A DNA stretch of 64,000 nucleotides from JBFWNG01 sp050251195 (GTDB lineage: Bacteria; Bdellovibrionota_B; Oligoflexia; Oligoflexales; Oligoflexaceae). The notes under the pieces were generated by a model that searched no databases, had not been told where the DNA came from, and saw only the letters and a list, made by a program, of their open reading frames with translations. Position numbers and translations under genes: made by a program. The stretch covers positions 1 through 64,000 of the forward strand of contig JBFWNG010000002.1 in assembly GCA_050251195.1 (NCBI GenBank), in the 5' to 3' direction. Positions 53,400 to 62,966 of this stretch are shown here, piece by piece (positions within the stretch are counted from its first letter, which is position 1; every line of letters starts with the position of its first letter).

Positions 53400-55642
53400 C
53401 AAGATTTTGGGCAACTCTAATTTGCTTTTGCCTGAGCAGTCCGCATCTTCTCGCTGCGGGCAACAGCGTAGGCTCCGTCGAGCGGGATCTGCAATCTCTG
53501 CTTCAACGGATCACTGCCCTTCACACGAAAACTCGTGCGACGGAAGCGTCGCTTTCTCCTAAGTTCGATTCGAATTCGTCATTTGAACAGCAATATGTTT
53601 CGGAAGCTAAGAACGCGTACGAGTCGGGGAAATACGCCTACGTTGTGTATCTTCTTGAAAGAATCCATCTCGTTAATCCAGTGCCGGAATCTGCGGCGTC
53701 CAAAGACACGCTTTGGCTTCTAGCTAACGCGAATCATCAGATCGGTCGCAGAGCGAAAGCGGTTTATTATTTCACGAAATACTTCTCAACCTTGCAGCAA
53801 TTTGGCGGCAAAGCTGATGGGCATGATAAAACCCTCGAAATCCTCTCGTCGTATGTTGATGCGCCGATTGAGATCGATCCCAAGAGCATCGAGGCATTGC
53901 TTACCTTACTTGTGGAAAGCTCTGACGTGCCGGCTGTAAAGGGTGCAGCGCTTCACCTTCTTGCCAAACTCTATAGAACTCAGTTTCATGCGCCCGCTAA
54001 AAGCGCGAAGATTGCACAGAGCGCGATTGAACTTGGAATTTCCGATGATCTTTTAGCTAAGGTTTATCTAGAACGAGCGTGGACAAACGAAAAACGTGAA
54101 AGCGATCTTGAGGCCTGTCTCAAACATGCAAAGCTGCAGGACATCCGTGGGCACTGCCTGATAGAGTCTGCAAGGCTTCAGAAGGGGCGAGGGAAACGGG
54201 AAAGAGCGGTCGGTTACTACTCTGACGTGGCTCCGGATTCGATCTGGCACCAACAAGCTCTATTTGAAAAAATATATGTAAACTTCGACCTCGGCCGCAC
54301 AGATGACACTCTGAAAGATATAGACGCCTACTTAGCAAAATATCCGTCGGACTACCGCGCGGCAGATTTACGGTCAGTCAAAATCTATCTCGCTCTCTCC
54401 AAGCGCGATTTGAAAGTTGCACAGGACGAGATTAATCGAAGTAAAAGCGACCTCGACGCCATCCGGAACAACCTGAAATCAATGCGATCGTCGATTGTGC
54501 CGGTAGAAAAAAGACTCGACTCTTATCTCAATTTACACGGATATGACCTGTCGCGCTTCGACGAATTCAGAGGCTACCGATCTCTTTTTGACATTTTGAT
54601 CAAACAGAAACAAAGAGCTCTCGACTTGAAGGCAGCAATATGGACCTCTGTGCTAGCGACGGAAAACGATCTATTGTATACAGGAAACCCCAACCTTGGT
54701 CACAAAGAGAAAGCATTGCAAGGAATCATAGACGAGGGAATAAGAGCTGGCCAGGATCTAGTTGAAATGCGAAAAGGTCTCTATTTCGACGAATTCAGCG
54801 AAGACGACAAACGGCAATGGGAATACCTGGAAGAGAAGCAGGAAAGGATCAGTACAGCTGCGCACAAGGTTTCAAGTCAGAATAAAAGCGCCTCCTCTCT
54901 TACCCAACTTTTCCGGCAAAGAGCGGTTCTTCATGCTGGCTATGAACGTTTAAAGATTCTCCAAGCAAGGGTGTCGGGCGCGATGTTGCAAGCGAAGACA
55001 GCCAACAATACTCAACTCGTAAGAGACCTGGCGAAGCTGTCAAAGCGTTCTACCTCGCTGGAATCTTCACTTTCAAAAGGCATCGGGATCGTGCGAGGAA
55101 GAAAAATAGAAAGATACGTTGATTTCTCCAAGTCTCAGTATGCCCGTTCGGTGTTGCTGGACAACTCCGAGATTATCAAAGAAAAGATGGAGATATTGGA
55201 TACCTATTCCAAGAACGTCCAGTCTCCATCAGATCGAGTCTTGGTGGAGGCCATGGACAATGCTTGGACAGCATGGTCAGCAATGGCGACAACGATGGAG
55301 AAAGCTGCTATAGCCTACGATGGCGACCTTCGCGATTTTTATCTGACATATTTGGAGCGAATGGACGATTGGCTTAAGGCAACTGAACGCAATCTGGGAC
55401 GAACAGAGCAATTTATTGGTCAAATAGATCGCGGTTCGATCAATACGCTGAACGTCGGCATTGGCGATGACCTTGAAACACTGGATGATCGCGAGGAACT
55501 TCTAAAAAAATGGCAGGTCGATATTCAGCTCCTCAGTACCATGGACAAACAAGCGGCGGAAGAGGCGCAAATTTCTAAATCAGCCATTGAAGCAAAGATA
55601 ATGAGCCAAGCGTTACGAGATTTAGAGAAAGGGATTTACTAG
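53396..55642 (+). CDS. Large secreted TPR/helical protein
   Basis: 748 residues, TTG start overlapping the previous stop. Signal peptide (cleavage near LLAAG). TPR-like helical pairs at about residues 60-330 (FEQQYVSEAKNAYESGKYAYVVYLLERI, QIGRRAKAVYYFTKYF, WHQQALFEKIYVNFDLGRTDDTLKDIDAYLAKYP); the rest is long helices and coiled coil (about 340-740). It would be a periplasmic scaffold. The next gene begins two bases later. Family not recognised beyond TPR. Confidence 0.75.
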   Translation: MTRFWATLICFCLSSPHLLAAGNSVGSVERDLQSLLQRITALHTKTRATEASLSPKFDSNSSFEQQYVSEAKNAYESGKYAYVVYLLERIHLVNPVPESAASKDTLWLLANANHQIGRRAKAVYYFTKYFSTLQQFGGKADGHDKTLEILSSYVDAPIEIDPKSIEALLTLLVESSDVPAVKGAALHLLAKLYRTQFHAPAKSAKIAQSAIELGISDDLLAKVYLERAWTNEKRESDLEACLKHAKLQDIRGHCLIESARLQKGRGKRERAVGYYSDVAPDSIWHQQALFEKIYVNFDLGRTDDTLKDIDAYLAKYPSDYRAADLRSVKIYLALSKRDLKVAQDEINRSKSDLDAIRNNLKSMRSSIVPVEKRLDSYLNLHGYDLSRFDEFRGYRSLFDILIKQKQRALDLKAAIWTSVLATENDLLYTGNPNLGHKEKALQGIIDEGIRAGQDLVEMRKGLYFDEFSEDDKRQWEYLEEKQERISTAAHKVSSQNKSASSLTQLFRQRAVLHAGYERLKILQARVSGAMLQAKTANNTQLVRDLAKLSKRSTSLESSLSKGIGIVRGRKIERYVDFSKSQYARSVLLDNSEIIKEKMEILDTYSKNVQSPSDRVLVEAMDNAWTAWSAMATTMEKAAIAYDGDLRDFYLTYLERMDDWLKATERNLGRTEQFIGQIDRGSINTLNVGIGDDLETLDDREELLKKWQVDIQLLSTMDKQAAEEAQISKSAIEAKIMSQALRDLEKGIY

Positions 55643-55643
55643 T

Positions 55644-58600
55644 ATGAAAATCGCGATAATGAAGCGGCTTATTGTGTTTGTCGCAGTGATGTTCACCCTT
55701 GTCCCTTCGGCTTTCGCAAAGGAAAGCAAGATTGAGGCGGAAGACAAGTATAGCTTGTTTTGGGACACGCGCAAAACGAGAAACGAAGCGACGAAAGAAC
55801 AAAAGAAAACTCATCTCGAAAATTCCAAACAGGGTCTAGAAGACCGCTGGACCAAGGAGATTAAAGAAGCCAGTCTCGCGGACGAACAGGAGCTCAATGA
55901 TCTGGCGTCGAAGTATCGCGAGGAAATTAATTCAGCAAGAAACGAAGACGTTCGGTTTAACCTTCGACTAAATTTGGCAATTGTACTTGCACGGATAGCT
56001 ATGCTTTTTCCTGGTCAAATGGAGAAAATACATTATTTGGAGGAAGCGCTTAAAATTACAGAAAAGATTAATGCAGAGGACAGAAACAACGAGAACCGGG
56101 ATAAGTCTCTCTACCTTCAGGCGGCTATCCTTGCCGATCTGGACCGAGAGTCGGACGCTGTCGAGGTATGGGGTAAGTTAGCGCAAGAAGAGTTCGAATC
56201 GGTATTTCGATGGAAGGCTCTCGTCGAGGTCGGAGACTACCATTTTAGACGAGACAACTTTTCTTCGGCGTTAAAGTTCTATGAGTCCGCGAAGAAAATC
56301 GGGCGAGACTTGTGGGAGGAAACCGATCGGCTGCGAATGGTGGAATATCGAGCCGCTTGGGCGTCCTATTACTCCTCCGATGCGAAAAAAGTCATCGTCA
56401 ACTGCTTGCCGCTCTTTAGCCAGCAGGATTATATCATCAGCGATTTTAAAGAAAGAAAACTGGTGAAAGAAGACGCGGTCGAACTCATAGCTTGGGCTTT
56501 TTTTCATCTGGATGACCTAAACTACACTAAAGCGAGCTTCAATAGACAAGAGATTAAACCATACTCGGTCAAGATTTCGATCGAAGTGATGAAACGCTAC
56601 ACCGATAAACGCGAGTTCGAAAAGGCTGGAGAGATAGGCGAATACGTATATAACAAGAATTCCTTAGATCCCGACAGCCCACAACTTCTGAGCGAACTCC
56701 AAGAATTGTATGAAAAAGCCGACGAGCTGGAAAAGCGTAACGTGGTTTGGAAAAGATTGGCGGACATGCTCGTGAAGTCGAGTGTTTGGAGAGTAAAGAA
56801 CAAGGAAACCATTGAGAAAGTCGTTGCCATGGAAGAACTTTCCGATAAGGCGGCGCACCAGCTTGCTGATTTCTACTTCGAAAGAGGAAACAAGACAGGG
56901 TCTCCGGAGGATTACGCGGAAGCCGCGTCAGTTCTCGAATTGGTCACTCAGAATCCTCTACCCGGCAAGAACGAGGACGCAGACCTATTGCGCCTGGGTC
57001 ATAGTTACTACTATGCCGGCCAATTTGGCAAAGCGTCGGAGGTCTACGCCAACGTTAAGAGTAAATCAGGATCAAACGGATCTTTACCTCAGATCGCCGC
57101 ATATCAGAGTGTTCTTGCGAGCGAAAAGATTTGGCGCGAAAGCTTTGCCCAAGCGGCGCAAGCAGGCAAAGTTCCGGCAGGAGACAAGGTCATTTTGGAA
57201 AAGTTGGCGACCCTGGAGCGGAATGTCGCCGATTATGTTAGCCGGTATGGTTCTACTCTGTCGCAGTCGGTGGATCTTGTCTTAATGGCTGCGGCGGCGA
57301 ACAGCGACCACGAGCGGCATGATCGCGCCGTGAGCCTATGGAGTGACTCGCTGGCAATGAAGCCAAACGCATTCCAAAGATCCATAGCGATTCGCAGCAT
57401 CTTGATGGAGACCGTGGAGCGCGGAGACAATGATCTCGTCATCAAACGGGCAATGGCTTTTTTGCGTTCCGAAGAGTGGAACGCCGTTTCCGTTGATTTG
57501 CAAAAAGAAGTTTTGGGAATACTGGGTAAAGCGACACTCGACAAAGCAGGGATGCTCGCCGACCTGGGCAAAGCCAAGGAAGCGGGAGACCTGCTGCTTT
57601 CCGTTGGTTCTGAGTTTGAAGGCATCTACCAAAGAGAGAAGATCCTTCGCGACGGCGGGTACATGCTCGCCATGGCCGGGGATTGGGATATCGCAAAAGA
57701 CACCGCGGATATCTACTTAGCAAATAAAGATTATGAAAAATATCGACCTGATATGTTGTATCTGAAGGGAAGAAGCTTCGAGTCGATGATACAGTTTGAC
57801 TCCGCCGCCAACACCTTCATAAACCTGGCTCAGAAGTATCCCGGATATGATAAGTCGGAATCCGGTCTCATGCGTGCAGAAAAGCTTGCAATTGCCGATG
57901 ACGATTATCCCACCGCCGCTCGTGCGACGATCATCCTTGCGACCCGGCCTGAGTACAAACAGTGCAAGGAGGATTGTTTCTTGCGGGCCATCGCATACTA
58001 CCAGAAGGCAAACAATCATGGCGAAGCAATCGCCGCAGCTGGTAAAATGCTCGCTTCGAAGATGAGTATCGCTGCGCGCTTAAAAGGCGAATTCCTTTTA
58101 GCAAGGAGTCAAACATACTCCGGCAAAAGAAACCTGGGTCATCAAACCCTGGAGCGCATGGTTAAAAAATTGGAAGCGAATAGGTCAGCACTCGCTTCTG
58201 ACGAGTACAAAGAAATTGCAGGAGAACTCTATTTTACTTTGGGAGAGGAAGATCGACTCAGGCTCGAAAGTATTGCGCTGAACAAAAAAAGCGGAAACTC
58301 AAGAGAGAGAATTCGGCAGAAGATGGATTTGTTCGAAAGAGCGGTTGCATACTACGAAAAGGCAGCGGCGACGAGACATCCGACTTGGTTTAGTAAGAGC
58401 AATTTCATTGTCGGTGAAGCCGCTGAAAAATTGGCGAACGAAATTTCCTCAGTTTCTTCGAAGAGCGAGGTTATTCCAAGCCAGGTTGCCATTGAATTGA
58501 AAAACACCGTTGTTTCTCTTGCCAATATGTCCCGGCAGTTCTACAGCGCAAACGTTTTAGCTGAGAAGAAGGATCCTGACCAATTTCGTGAGAACCTCTG

Positions 58601-58721
58601 GGTAAAGAAATCGCAGGTGCGGCTGGCTGAGGCAGGTTCCGATAGGAGAATTAGCACAAGCTCGGCGTTTGAATTGCCCTGGATCATGTCAAATAGCGCA
58701 AATAACCTATGGAGTCTTTGA
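55644..58721 (+). CDS. Very large secreted TPR protein
   Basis: 1025 residues; ATG 55644, with an internal ATG at 55659 that would also give a full signal peptide (MKRLIVFVAVMFTLVPSAFA). Almost all helical, with many degenerate TPRs, for example FRRDNFSSALKFYESAKKIG, YAGQFGKASEVYANVKS and DSAANTFINLAQKYPGYDKSESGLMRAEKL. It resembles periplasmic TPR scaffolds seen in gliding (Glt) complexes or polysaccharide machinery, but I can only assign the fold. Stop overlaps the next start (TGATG). Confidence 0.78.
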   Translation: MKIAIMKRLIVFVAVMFTLVPSAFAKESKIEAEDKYSLFWDTRKTRNEATKEQKKTHLENSKQGLEDRWTKEIKEASLADEQELNDLASKYREEINSARNEDVRFNLRLNLAIVLARIAMLFPGQMEKIHYLEEALKITEKINAEDRNNENRDKSLYLQAAILADLDRESDAVEVWGKLAQEEFESVFRWKALVEVGDYHFRRDNFSSALKFYESAKKIGRDLWEETDRLRMVEYRAAWASYYSSDAKKVIVNCLPLFSQQDYIISDFKERKLVKEDAVELIAWAFFHLDDLNYTKASFNRQEIKPYSVKISIEVMKRYTDKREFEKAGEIGEYVYNKNSLDPDSPQLLSELQELYEKADELEKRNVVWKRLADMLVKSSVWRVKNKETIEKVVAMEELSDKAAHQLADFYFERGNKTGSPEDYAEAASVLELVTQNPLPGKNEDADLLRLGHSYYYAGQFGKASEVYANVKSKSGSNGSLPQIAAYQSVLASEKIWRESFAQAAQAGKVPAGDKVILEKLATLERNVADYVSRYGSTLSQSVDLVLMAAAANSDHERHDRAVSLWSDSLAMKPNAFQRSIAIRSILMETVERGDNDLVIKRAMAFLRSEEWNAVSVDLQKEVLGILGKATLDKAGMLADLGKAKEAGDLLLSVGSEFEGIYQREKILRDGGYMLAMAGDWDIAKDTADIYLANKDYEKYRPDMLYLKGRSFESMIQFDSAANTFINLAQKYPGYDKSESGLMRAEKLAIADDDYPTAARATIILATRPEYKQCKEDCFLRAIAYYQKANNHGEAIAAAGKMLASKMSIAARLKGEFLLARSQTYSGKRNLGHQTLERMVKKLEANRSALASDEYKEIAGELYFTLGEEDRLRLESIALNKKSGNSRERIRQKMDLFERAVAYYEKAAATRHPTWFSKSNFIVGEAAEKLANEISSVSSKSEVIPSQVAIELKNTVVSLANMSRQFYSANVLAEKKDPDQFRENLWVKKSQVRLAEAGSDRRISTSSAFELPWIMSNSANNLWSL

Positions 58722-59875
58722 TGCGGGTGCACATAATACCATTCGTCTTTATGCTTTCCCTGGCGGTTGCGGGATGTCAGACGAACGACGCTGAAATCAA
58801 GGATACCGAGACGATCGACACCGTCACAGTCGGAACGGACGAGGGCACGCTCGAGGTTAAGAAAAGCGAACGCATTAAGCCGGAAAGTTGGCGTACCTTT
58901 TTCAAGCCGGAATCCACAGGCGTGGATCAGCAAATGGCGGGAGAGGCCAATGCTGCAAAAGCCTCCGTGGACGAGGCGAGAAAAGCAGTAGGGAATGGAG
59001 ATTTCGAAAAGGCGGAAGCGATTCTGCTGGAACACATCAGGGAAAATGAAGATGCCTTTGATGTTCGGCTTGAGCTCGTTCAGGTTTACTTAAAGATGAA
59101 CAAATCCAAAAAGACTTGGCCGTTCCTAGAAGAAACTCGTAAATATCTCGATAAGGCCGAAAAACCAAATCCAGAGCTTAATTTTAAATACCGGTATGTT
59201 TTGGCGTTGGCCCATCTAAAAGAAGGCAACAGCGATAAAGCGAAAAAGATTCTTTCGAGCCTTATTGCTGAAGACAAAACCTTCATTCCTGCATATGCGC
59301 TCTTGGCGTCGCATTACCTAAGCAAGGGTAAAATAAGTATCGCTGAATTTGTCGCAAAGCAAGGTATCGATCGAGGCGGTGAAGAAGAACGTTTGACCAA
59401 TCTCATGGGTTCTATAAACAGCAAGCTGGGGAAGCATCAAGACGCCTTATCATGGTTTGACAGATCGCTAAAACACTCACCGGGATATGCGCCTGCGCTG
59501 ATGAATAGAGCAGGCTTCTATATTACTCGAGGCGAGTTTGATCTGGCGCAAAAGGATTTGGCGCCACTTGAGCAATCTCACGCCAACGACGCTTCCTTCT
59601 GTCTGCTTAGAGGAATCTTGTACGGAAAGCAAAACCAAGATCAGCTGGCGCTCGCTTCGCTAGAAAAGGCGCTTCAGCTTGATCCCGAGAATCCTCACAT
59701 ACGCTATCACCTCGCCGTTCTCTTCGAAGAAAAACTCGACGACAATGCTAACGCGTTGCGCCTGTTCCAAGAAGCGATGCAACTATCGGGTGAAAACAGT
59801 CCTTTGCAGGAACTTGCCGAGTGGCATGTTCGCAGTTTGGCGACGCGCGAATTTGCTCAGGCCTACTTGCGTTAG
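58721..59875 (+). CDS. TPR lipoprotein
   Basis: 384 residues from ATG 58721, six bases after GGAG; it overlaps the previous stop as TGATG. Lipobox VAGC. TPR units from about residue 85 to the end (AVGNGDFEKAEAILLEHI, EGNSDKAKKILSSLIAEDKTFIPAYALL, KHQDALSWFDRSLKHSPGYAPALMNRA, DQLALASLEKALQLDPENPHIRYHLAVLFEE). Lipid-anchored TPR proteins often assemble envelope machines (PilF/PilW or Glt type). It ends the five-gene operon. Confidence 0.82.
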   Translation: MRVHIIPFVFMLSLAVAGCQTNDAEIKDTETIDTVTVGTDEGTLEVKKSERIKPESWRTFFKPESTGVDQQMAGEANAAKASVDEARKAVGNGDFEKAEAILLEHIRENEDAFDVRLELVQVYLKMNKSKKTWPFLEETRKYLDKAEKPNPELNFKYRYVLALAHLKEGNSDKAKKILSSLIAEDKTFIPAYALLASHYLSKGKISIAEFVAKQGIDRGGEEERLTNLMGSINSKLGKHQDALSWFDRSLKHSPGYAPALMNRAGFYITRGEFDLAQKDLAPLEQSHANDASFCLLRGILYGKQNQDQLALASLEKALQLDPENPHIRYHLAVLFEEKLDDNANALRLFQEAMQLSGENSPLQELAEWHVRSLATREFAQAYLR

Positions 59876-59914
59876 CAGGTCAGAGCTTGAAGGGGCGAAG
59901 TCGCGGTTGATCGA

Positions 59915-59950
59915 TCTAGCTCATGCGATGTGAGGATTTGATGAGCTAGA
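59915..59950. repeat. Inverted repeat after TPR operon
   Basis: Perfect 10-bp arms TCTAGCTCAT and ATGAGCTAGA around a 16-base loop, 39 bases after the TPR operon. No T run follows, so it is not a standard terminator; it may protect the 3' end or bind a protein. The rest of the 268-bp gap to the next gene shows only AT-rich promoter-like sequence. Confidence 0.55.
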
Positions 59951-60143
59951 GGCGCAACTATCCGTATTTAAAGAGAGTTTTCTACCGCGCTGTCCTGGCG
60001 CGTTTGGTACTTCCCGAATTTCAGACCTAACCCATTAAATTGATGAGATATTTCTAAGTCTTTAAATAATCGTTTATTTGGCTGGCCAGTCAGTTATTAT
60101 TTAGCAACAGGGAAGTAACAATGTTTTCATTAAGGAGGCAGTG

Positions 60144-61004
60144 ATGCAAAGGAAGGCACTCATTAAAACCGCTTTGTTCCTCGGACTGGCGGCGTCATCG
60201 GTCGGATACTCAACTATCCTACCACCGAACAACCTACATCTTCAGGATTCGCTTTTTGCGCAAACCGGAATCAGCGAAGAAGAGTTCAACAACGTGTTGA
60301 CGTATGTTGAATCAGTTTACGCGCCGATCTTCGAGTCGCACAATGCTAAATTCGTCGTTGAAAGAGCTTGGACTGATCCTACTGTAAACGCATACGCTGA
60401 AAAACAAGGGACCAACTGGGTTATACACATGTTTGGTGGTCTTGCTCGTCGTCCGGAAGTTACCTCTGACGGATTCGCGCTTGTCGCTTGCCACGAAATA
60501 GGTCACCACTTAGGCGGCTTTCCATTCTACTTCTTGTCCGACATGTCGGTTGAGGGTGAAGCCGATTACTTTGCCACACATTCTTGCGCACGACTCCTTT
60601 GGAGCGCCCAGCTTGAGGAAAACGCTAAGTCACGAGAAACAGTCCTGCCAGCTGCTAAAGCGGTTTGCGACGCTCAGTTTACTGACGAAGCGGATCAAAA
60701 CCTCTGCTACAGAACAGCCATGGGCGGCGTCTCCCTTGCGGGCCTTCTCGGTGCATTAGGCGGTACTCCAAATGTTGACATCACAAAGCCATCGAAAGTG
60801 GTTGTTTCCAGCACAATGCAAGGTCACCCGCCAGCACAGTGTCGTCTTGACACTTATGTAAACGGCGGACTCTGCGTACGCACTTTCGACGAGCTAAAAA
60901 TTCCAAAAAACTGGACAGAGCTGAAAGACTCCTCTTGTACGGCACAAGACGGCTCTACGACGGGCATACGTCCACGCTGCTGGTTCAAACCTAACGAACT
61001 GTAA
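60144..61004 (+). CDS. Secreted zinc metalloprotease (HExxH, gluzincin-like)
   Basis: 286 residues from ATG 60144, five bases after AAGGAGG; GTG 60141 is closer to the ribosome-binding site and less likely. Signal peptide near SVGYS. Zinc motif HEIGHH (H117, E118, H121), and a downstream EGEADYFATH with the third ligand, as in gluzincins such as M48. The C-terminal third is Cys-rich (six Cys), suggesting disulfides outside the cytoplasm. A strong terminator follows. Confidence 0.88.
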   Translation: MQRKALIKTALFLGLAASSVGYSTILPPNNLHLQDSLFAQTGISEEEFNNVLTYVESVYAPIFESHNAKFVVERAWTDPTVNAYAEKQGTNWVIHMFGGLARRPEVTSDGFALVACHEIGHHLGGFPFYFLSDMSVEGEADYFATHSCARLLWSAQLEENAKSRETVLPAAKAVCDAQFTDEADQNLCYRTAMGGVSLAGLLGALGGTPNVDITKPSKVVVSSTMQGHPPAQCRLDTYVNGGLCVRTFDELKIPKNWTELKDSSCTAQDGSTTGIRPRCWFKPNEL

Positions 61005-61042
61005 TGCTCCCGAGGCACTTCGGTGCGGGGATGATTGTGAGA

Positions 61043-61069
61043 CCCCATTGCTTAGGCGATGGGGTTTTT
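61043..61069 (+). terminator. Intrinsic terminator after metalloprotease
   Basis: CCCCATTGC / GCGATGGGG, a 9-bp stem with one wobble, TTAG loop, then five T. It overlaps an in-frame ATG at 61059, which is therefore not a real start of the next gene. Confidence 0.88.
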
Positions 61070-61169
61070 ACTTCCCAAAAACATTGATTTTTTTTCTTTT
61101 TTTGCTCAAAATCCTCAACCTCTTCCTACCTTTGCCGAAACCTTCCCTGGAATGACTATTGAGGTTGAA

Positions 61170-61727
61170 ATGTCGATCCATAAAAATCCCTACGACCGAA
61201 CAACGTACATTCTCGTCATCGATGACGACCAAACGCTGCTCAAGTTTTTTAAGATTCATCTCAACAAATTTTTCTCTAAAATTGTTGTCGTGAAAAATGC
61301 AAAGGAAGCTATCGAAGCGCTTGGTGAAAAAGAAATCGATCTCGTCATCAGCGACATCAGAATGCCCCGCATGGACGGCATACAGCTGATGAAAAAAGTT
61401 AGGCAGCACGATCCTTCGATCCCCGTGTTCTTGGTAAGCGGCGCACTCCTGACACCAGAACAAGTGACGAGCATTGACGAAAAGGCCGACGGCTTTTTGA
61501 AAAAGCCTTTTTCTATAGATGATCTTCATGCCTACATTGCGAATGGGCTACGCGTAAGGGATATTTATAAAGAGCTTCTTGATCTGGTGAAAGATGAGAA
61601 GAAATTCCAAAACATCGTTCGCGGCAAGGCAAGCCTCAAAGGCATCAAAGACGAGGCCGCTCGCGACCGCGCGACTGCTCTTATGGCAGAGCTTGCAGGC
61701 ATGACGCACCTCAAACAGGCAGGTTAG
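61170..61727 (+). CDS. Single-receiver response regulator
   Basis: 185 residues from ATG 61170, five bases after GAGG. Receiver domain with acidic pocket DDD (residues 18-20), phospho-Asp62 in LVISDIRMP, signalling Ser in FLVSGA and Lys in FLKKPF. The last 60 residues are basic and helical, with no known output domain, so it may act by protein contact. No kinase is adjacent; the orphan kinase at 37898 is a possible partner. Downstream gene is convergent. Confidence 0.87.
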   Translation: MSIHKNPYDRTTYILVIDDDQTLLKFFKIHLNKFFSKIVVVKNAKEAIEALGEKEIDLVISDIRMPRMDGIQLMKKVRQHDPSIPVFLVSGALLTPEQVTSIDEKADGFLKKPFSIDDLHAYIANGLRVRDIYKELLDLVKDEKKFQNIVRGKASLKGIKDEAARDRATALMAELAGMTHLKQAG

Positions 61728-61728
61728 T

Positions 61729-62526
61729 TTAAAGTACTCCGAGCAACAGTTTATTATTCTCATGTAAAAGCAGCTTTCGGATTTCATCCAAAGCTGTTTT
61801 TGTTGTTATCCCGTACCATGATGCGAGACGTCCGTCGATCTTCATAATGGGTGGGCTCCCCGGCCAGGCTTTGCGGAAAGCTTCCGCATCTCGTTTGCGA
61901 AAAGGGAAAGGTTCGGTGCTAAAAAAAATCACGTCGGGCCGTAGGCGTTGGATTTCTTCCATTGTCATTTCCGGATAGCGAAGTGTCTGACATAGGTTGC
62001 GGTAACCGGCAAGGGAAAGGAGCTCGCTAATATACGTATCTGGGCCTACGACCATGTAGGGATTGGTCCAGATGAAATAGAGGTAGGTGCGAGATCCTTC
62101 GCTTCGCTCAGGATGACGTGATAGGTCTCCGTCAGACCCAATGCCGAAGGCGCGTTGGGAATCGCGAAGCTCCATCGCCAGCCGCGTATACGGTTCCTCC
62201 TGTCCGAGAAATTTCCCCATATCGCGAAGCATTGCCGGTACGTCGCCGGGGGATTTGGGAAACGTGACGAGCGTTGGCGCAATGGTCTTGCAGCTCTCGA
62301 TGTGTTCTGGTTTGTTCTCTTCCGCATTCGTGATGATGTGGGTCGGCTTCAATAGGGCAATTTTGGCGACGTCGGGATCTTTGGTTCCACCTACGATCAT
62401 CGCGGTTCTGTGAAGGTTCGGGGGTTCAACACAAAATTTGGTGATTCCGACCAAGGCCTCTCGCGGACCAAGTTCGACTATCGTTTCCGACAAACTTGGT
62501 ACCAAAGAGACAATTCTAGAGCTCAT
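61729..62526 (-). CDS. BtuF-like helical-backbone binding protein, without signal peptide
   Basis: 265 residues from ATG 62526 (MSSRIVSLVPSLSETI). The family pattern is intact: VSLVPSLSETIVELG, VGITKFCVEPP, VGGTKDPDVAKIALLKPTHIITNAEEN, YPEMTMEEIQRLRPDVIFFS. No signal peptide, so it is a cytosolic corrinoid/metal-binding member. It overlaps the upstream membrane gene by 11 bases. Odd feature: residues near 133-145 (SRHPERSEGSRTY) come from a dispersed DNA repeat inserted in frame before the conserved WTNPYMVVG. Confidence 0.85.
   Translation of the reverse strand: MSSRIVSLVPSLSETIVELGPREALVGITKFCVEPPNLHRTAMIVGGTKDPDVAKIALLKPTHIITNAEENKPEHIESCKTIAPTLVTFPKSPGDVPAMLRDMGKFLGQEEPYTRLAMELRDSQRAFGIGSDGDLSRHPERSEGSRTYLYFIWTNPYMVVGPDTYISELLSLAGYRNLCQTLRYPEMTMEEIQRLRPDVIFFSTEPFPFRKRDAEAFRKAWPGSPPIMKIDGRLASWYGITTKTALDEIRKLLLHENNKLLLGVL
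62091..62120 (-). repeat. In-frame dispersed bacterial repeat inside a gene
   Basis: The minus strand reads CGTCATCCTGAGCGAAGCGA then AGGATCTCG, the widespread repeat that in other frames gives VILSEAKDL. Here it is read in frame as SRHPERSEGS within the BtuF-like protein. Confidence 0.88.
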
Positions 62527-62962
62527 GCACTGAGCTCGTTCGGAGAAATTTGCGGAGCAAACCATAGGCGTGAGTGATGACGGCGATGCTCCAGAGGGCA
62601 AGACAAAATCCCATGACGATACCGTTGGGGTCCGTCGAATGCGTTGGGCCTAGCATGCCCCTTATCATCATCATGGGACCCATTGCGATACTGCCGAAGC
62701 ATAAACCCGTTGTTTGAAGTTTTTTAAACCGCAACCCAAGCCGGGAATAGACAAGCGTCAGGCCAAAGAGAATATGAACTGTCCCCATGAGGGTGGTATG
62801 ACCGTGGGCACTATTCAGAAGCGTCATTTCCCAACTTCCGATTTGACTGGGATCTTGAAGAAACGCCTCCGTGAGATTGAAGGCATTGAACACGCCGCCC
62901 ATTGCAGCGAAAAAAATCAGGCAAAAGCCAATGCACATGTTTAAGACGCCGATCTTTGGCAT
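62516..62962 (-). CDS. Four-helix membrane protein with HGH motif
   Basis: 148 residues from ATG 62962, eight bases after GGAG and four bases after the rppH stop. Four membrane helices: about 6-26, 52-75, 84-104, 115-135. The second begins LLNSAHGHTTLMGTVHI, with three His that could bind heme or metal, as in heme-copper or related quinol proteins; MMMIRGMLGPTH precedes the last. No firm family. Co-transcribed with rppH and the BtuF-like gene. Confidence 0.7.
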   Translation of the reverse strand: MPKIGVLNMCIGFCLIFFAAMGGVFNAFNLTEAFLQDPSQIGSWEMTLLNSAHGHTTLMGTVHILFGLTLVYSRLGLRFKKLQTTGLCFGSIAMGPMMMIRGMLGPTHSTDPNGIVMGFCLALWSIAVITHAYGLLRKFLRTSSVHEL

Positions 62963-62966
62963 TTCG

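Noticed and set aside
61059..61169. Upstream start for the response regulator
   Set aside because: The ATG is in the stem of the preceding terminator; ATG 61170 has GAGG at the right distance.
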